From Candidatus Cryptobacteroides faecavium (GTDB lineage Bacteria > Bacteroidota > Bacteroidia > Bacteroidales > UBA932): a stretch of DNA of 34,686 nt. Positions within the stretch are counted from its first letter, which is position 1. Each line of letters starts with the position of its first letter. Positions 33,764 through 34,686 of this stretch are shown piece by piece. The notes under the pieces are model-generated. The model saw only the letters and a list, made by a program, of their open reading frames with translations. It had not been told where the DNA came from and ran no database searches. The DNA lies in contig JADIMB010000091.1 in assembly GCA_017694995.1 (NCBI GenBank), positions 1 to 34,686 on the forward strand. Reading direction: 5' to 3'. Position numbers and translations under genes: made by a program.

Positions 33764-34376
33764 TCACTGCAGAAGCTGTTCAAGGAATCCGGAACTGATG
33801 CCTGTCAGCCTGGCGAGCTGCTTTGCAGATGCGCCGCATCTGCAGCCTCCGTTCCATAATGTATCCTGGCAGGTCGGCAAGCTGCTTTTCCCCTGCGGTC
33901 AGATGCTTCTGACCTGCCCTGAAATACAGTCCCGCCGAACACCATTCATAATGGAAAGGAAGACATTTGGACCCGGTGCTGAACGGATTCCTCAGCACGT
34001 ATGCTACAGATGACAGGAGATATTCTTCACTGTCGATATGGTGTATGGATACTTTCAGCTCGTGGAGGGCCTGGACCTCGCTGTACTTCGATCTCAGTCT
34101 CTGGCTGCATCGTCTCTTGTATTCGTTGATAAATGCCGAGCATTCTTCGTATCTTCCCTCGGTGATGAAGTGCACATGGTTGTCCATCAGGCAGAACGCC
34201 AGTACCGACACATTGAATTTCAGGGCACATGCCGGTATGCTGTTCATTCCGTATATGTAGTCTCTCCTGTCTCTGAAAAGGAGTTTCCTTTCAAGGCCTT
34301 CAGTGCATATATGGTAGTATTCCCGACTCTCTCCCCGCATGTCCATTCTCTTTCTCCTGTCGATTTCCTGCTGCAA
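33764..34376 (-). pseudogene. REP-associated (Y1, HUH) transposase remnant
   Basis: Single-strand DNA transposase of the IS200/REP-associated type. The open frame (34376-33780, 198 residues) has REYYHICTEGL, LLFRDRRDY, the metal-binding HUH motif in FCLMDNHVHF (His67, His69), the candidate catalytic Tyr86 in FINEYKRRCSQ, and VAYVLRNPFSTG. It ends abnormally after LADLPGYIMERRLQM. In the next frame, from about 33830 to the stop at 33764, lies ASAKQLARLTGISSGFLEQL, which looks like the usual C-terminal helix-turn-helix end of these proteins, as I remember the family (full length about 300 residues). The gene therefore seems to have lost an internal segment and the frame. The start may be at Met11 or Met13 instead. 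Confidence 0.75.
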
Positions 34377-34580
34377 ATATCGCTTTTGTCGGAAGTAAAT
34401 TCAATAGGTCTTTTCAGAAAATTTGACCTGCGGAGTGGAGTTGTTAGTATTTTTCAGAGTGTCAAGGAATTAATTGTTTTTGCGCTCTCCCGGTCCAGCC
34501 GACTGTGCCGGGACAGAATATCATTCAGCGGGCCAATAGCCCTGTCCTGACCGGAAGAAATAAAAATTTATTCCAAAGTA
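34377..34580. other. Intergenic stretch without a recognised gene
   Basis: I find no credible reading frame or RNA gene. The only structures seen are a short TCCCGG/CCGGGA inverted repeat at about 34488-34530 and an 11-bp word (TCTCCCGGTCC, 34486-34496) also present on the other side of the transposase at 33585-33595. Confidence 0.5.
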
Positions 34581-34610
34581 TTGAAAATTAGAAAATTAAT
34601 CGTATATTTG
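34581..34610 (+). promoter_or_regulatory. Promoter of the gene at the window end
   Basis: TTG (34581-34583), 19 bp, then TATATTTG (34603-34610), a full match to the Bacteroidetes -7 consensus in AT-rich surroundings. It lies 61 bp before the start codon. Confidence 0.75.
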
Positions 34611-34671
34611 CAGCCCGCAGAAATGTATTGTGGGACATAAAGCATTAATAAACAATTAATTAAACAAACCA

Positions 34672-34686
34672 ATGCCTGGATTAATT
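34672..34686 (+). CDS. Start of an unidentified gene, cut by the window end
   Basis: Five codons (MPGLI) are visible after an AT-rich leader and a good promoter. The protein cannot be identified from so little sequence. Confidence 0.5.

Noticed and set aside
1..34686. tRNA, rRNA or known riboswitch
   Set aside because: I looked through the intergenic stretches and saw no cloverleaf with a TTCGA-type loop, rRNA segment or recognisable riboswitch core. A covariance-model search could not be run.

Overview
The window looks like a chromosomal segment of a Bacteroidales bacterium. Signs are a SusC/SusD pair, BACON-domain surface lipoproteins, a GH123 enzyme, a gingipain-like peptidase, weak Shine-Dalgarno sequences and several promoters of the Bacteroidetes type (-33 TTTG-like, about 19-21 bp, -7 TAnnTTTG). 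The genus cannot be fixed from this sequence alone. I see no tRNA, rRNA, CRISPR array or prophage.

Layout. (1) 11-1057: tsf (EF-Ts) and its terminator. (2) 1241-15119, minus strand: an eight-gene, tightly spaced operon reading ribokinase, ureide-permease-like transporter, lipoprotein nucleoside hydrolase, calcineurin-like phosphoesterase, BACON-LamG lipoprotein, SusC, SusD, BACON-repeat lipoprotein. A divergent LacI-family regulator (15273-16292) and a LacI-type operator over the start of the operon complete it. Together they resemble the ribose/nucleoside utilisation (rus-type) loci known in Bacteroides: surface capture, phosphate removal, base cleavage, import, and ribose phosphorylation. 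SusC and the phosphoesterase each carry a single-base frameshift, so the locus is either decaying or affected by sequence errors. (3) 16371-24537, plus strand: a gingipain-like (clan CD) peptidase with HEAT repeats, a TonB-dependent receptor, a DUF4876-like lipoprotein and a DUF6850-like outer-membrane protein. (4) 24586-29392: GH2 glycosidase (minus), a NagB lacking about 72 internal residues (plus) and a GH123 beta-N-acetylgalactosaminidase-like enzyme (minus). (5) 29414-31676: two convergent secreted metallophosphoesterases. (6) 31793-33100: an ECF sigma factor translationally coupled to a four-helix membrane protein. (7) 33078-34376: hairpin-rich direct repeats and a decayed REP-associated (Y1, HUH) transposase. 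(8) 34581-34686: a strong promoter and the first codons of an unidentified gene.

The most unusual signal is a conserved intergenic element with the palindromic core CGTC(A/G)NNCTGACGTTA. It lies immediately upstream of the ECF sigma gene and of the TonB receptor gene, where the two sites match over about 50 bp (48 of 52 aligned columns by eye). It also occurs in the leader of the 31.7 kb metallophosphoesterase and once more facing the hairpin repeats. This ties the sigma factor, receptor system and phosphoesterase into one probable, apparently undescribed regulon.

Several genes here are broken (SusC, phosphoesterase, NagB, transposase). Whether that is biology or assembly error can only be settled with reads or relatives.
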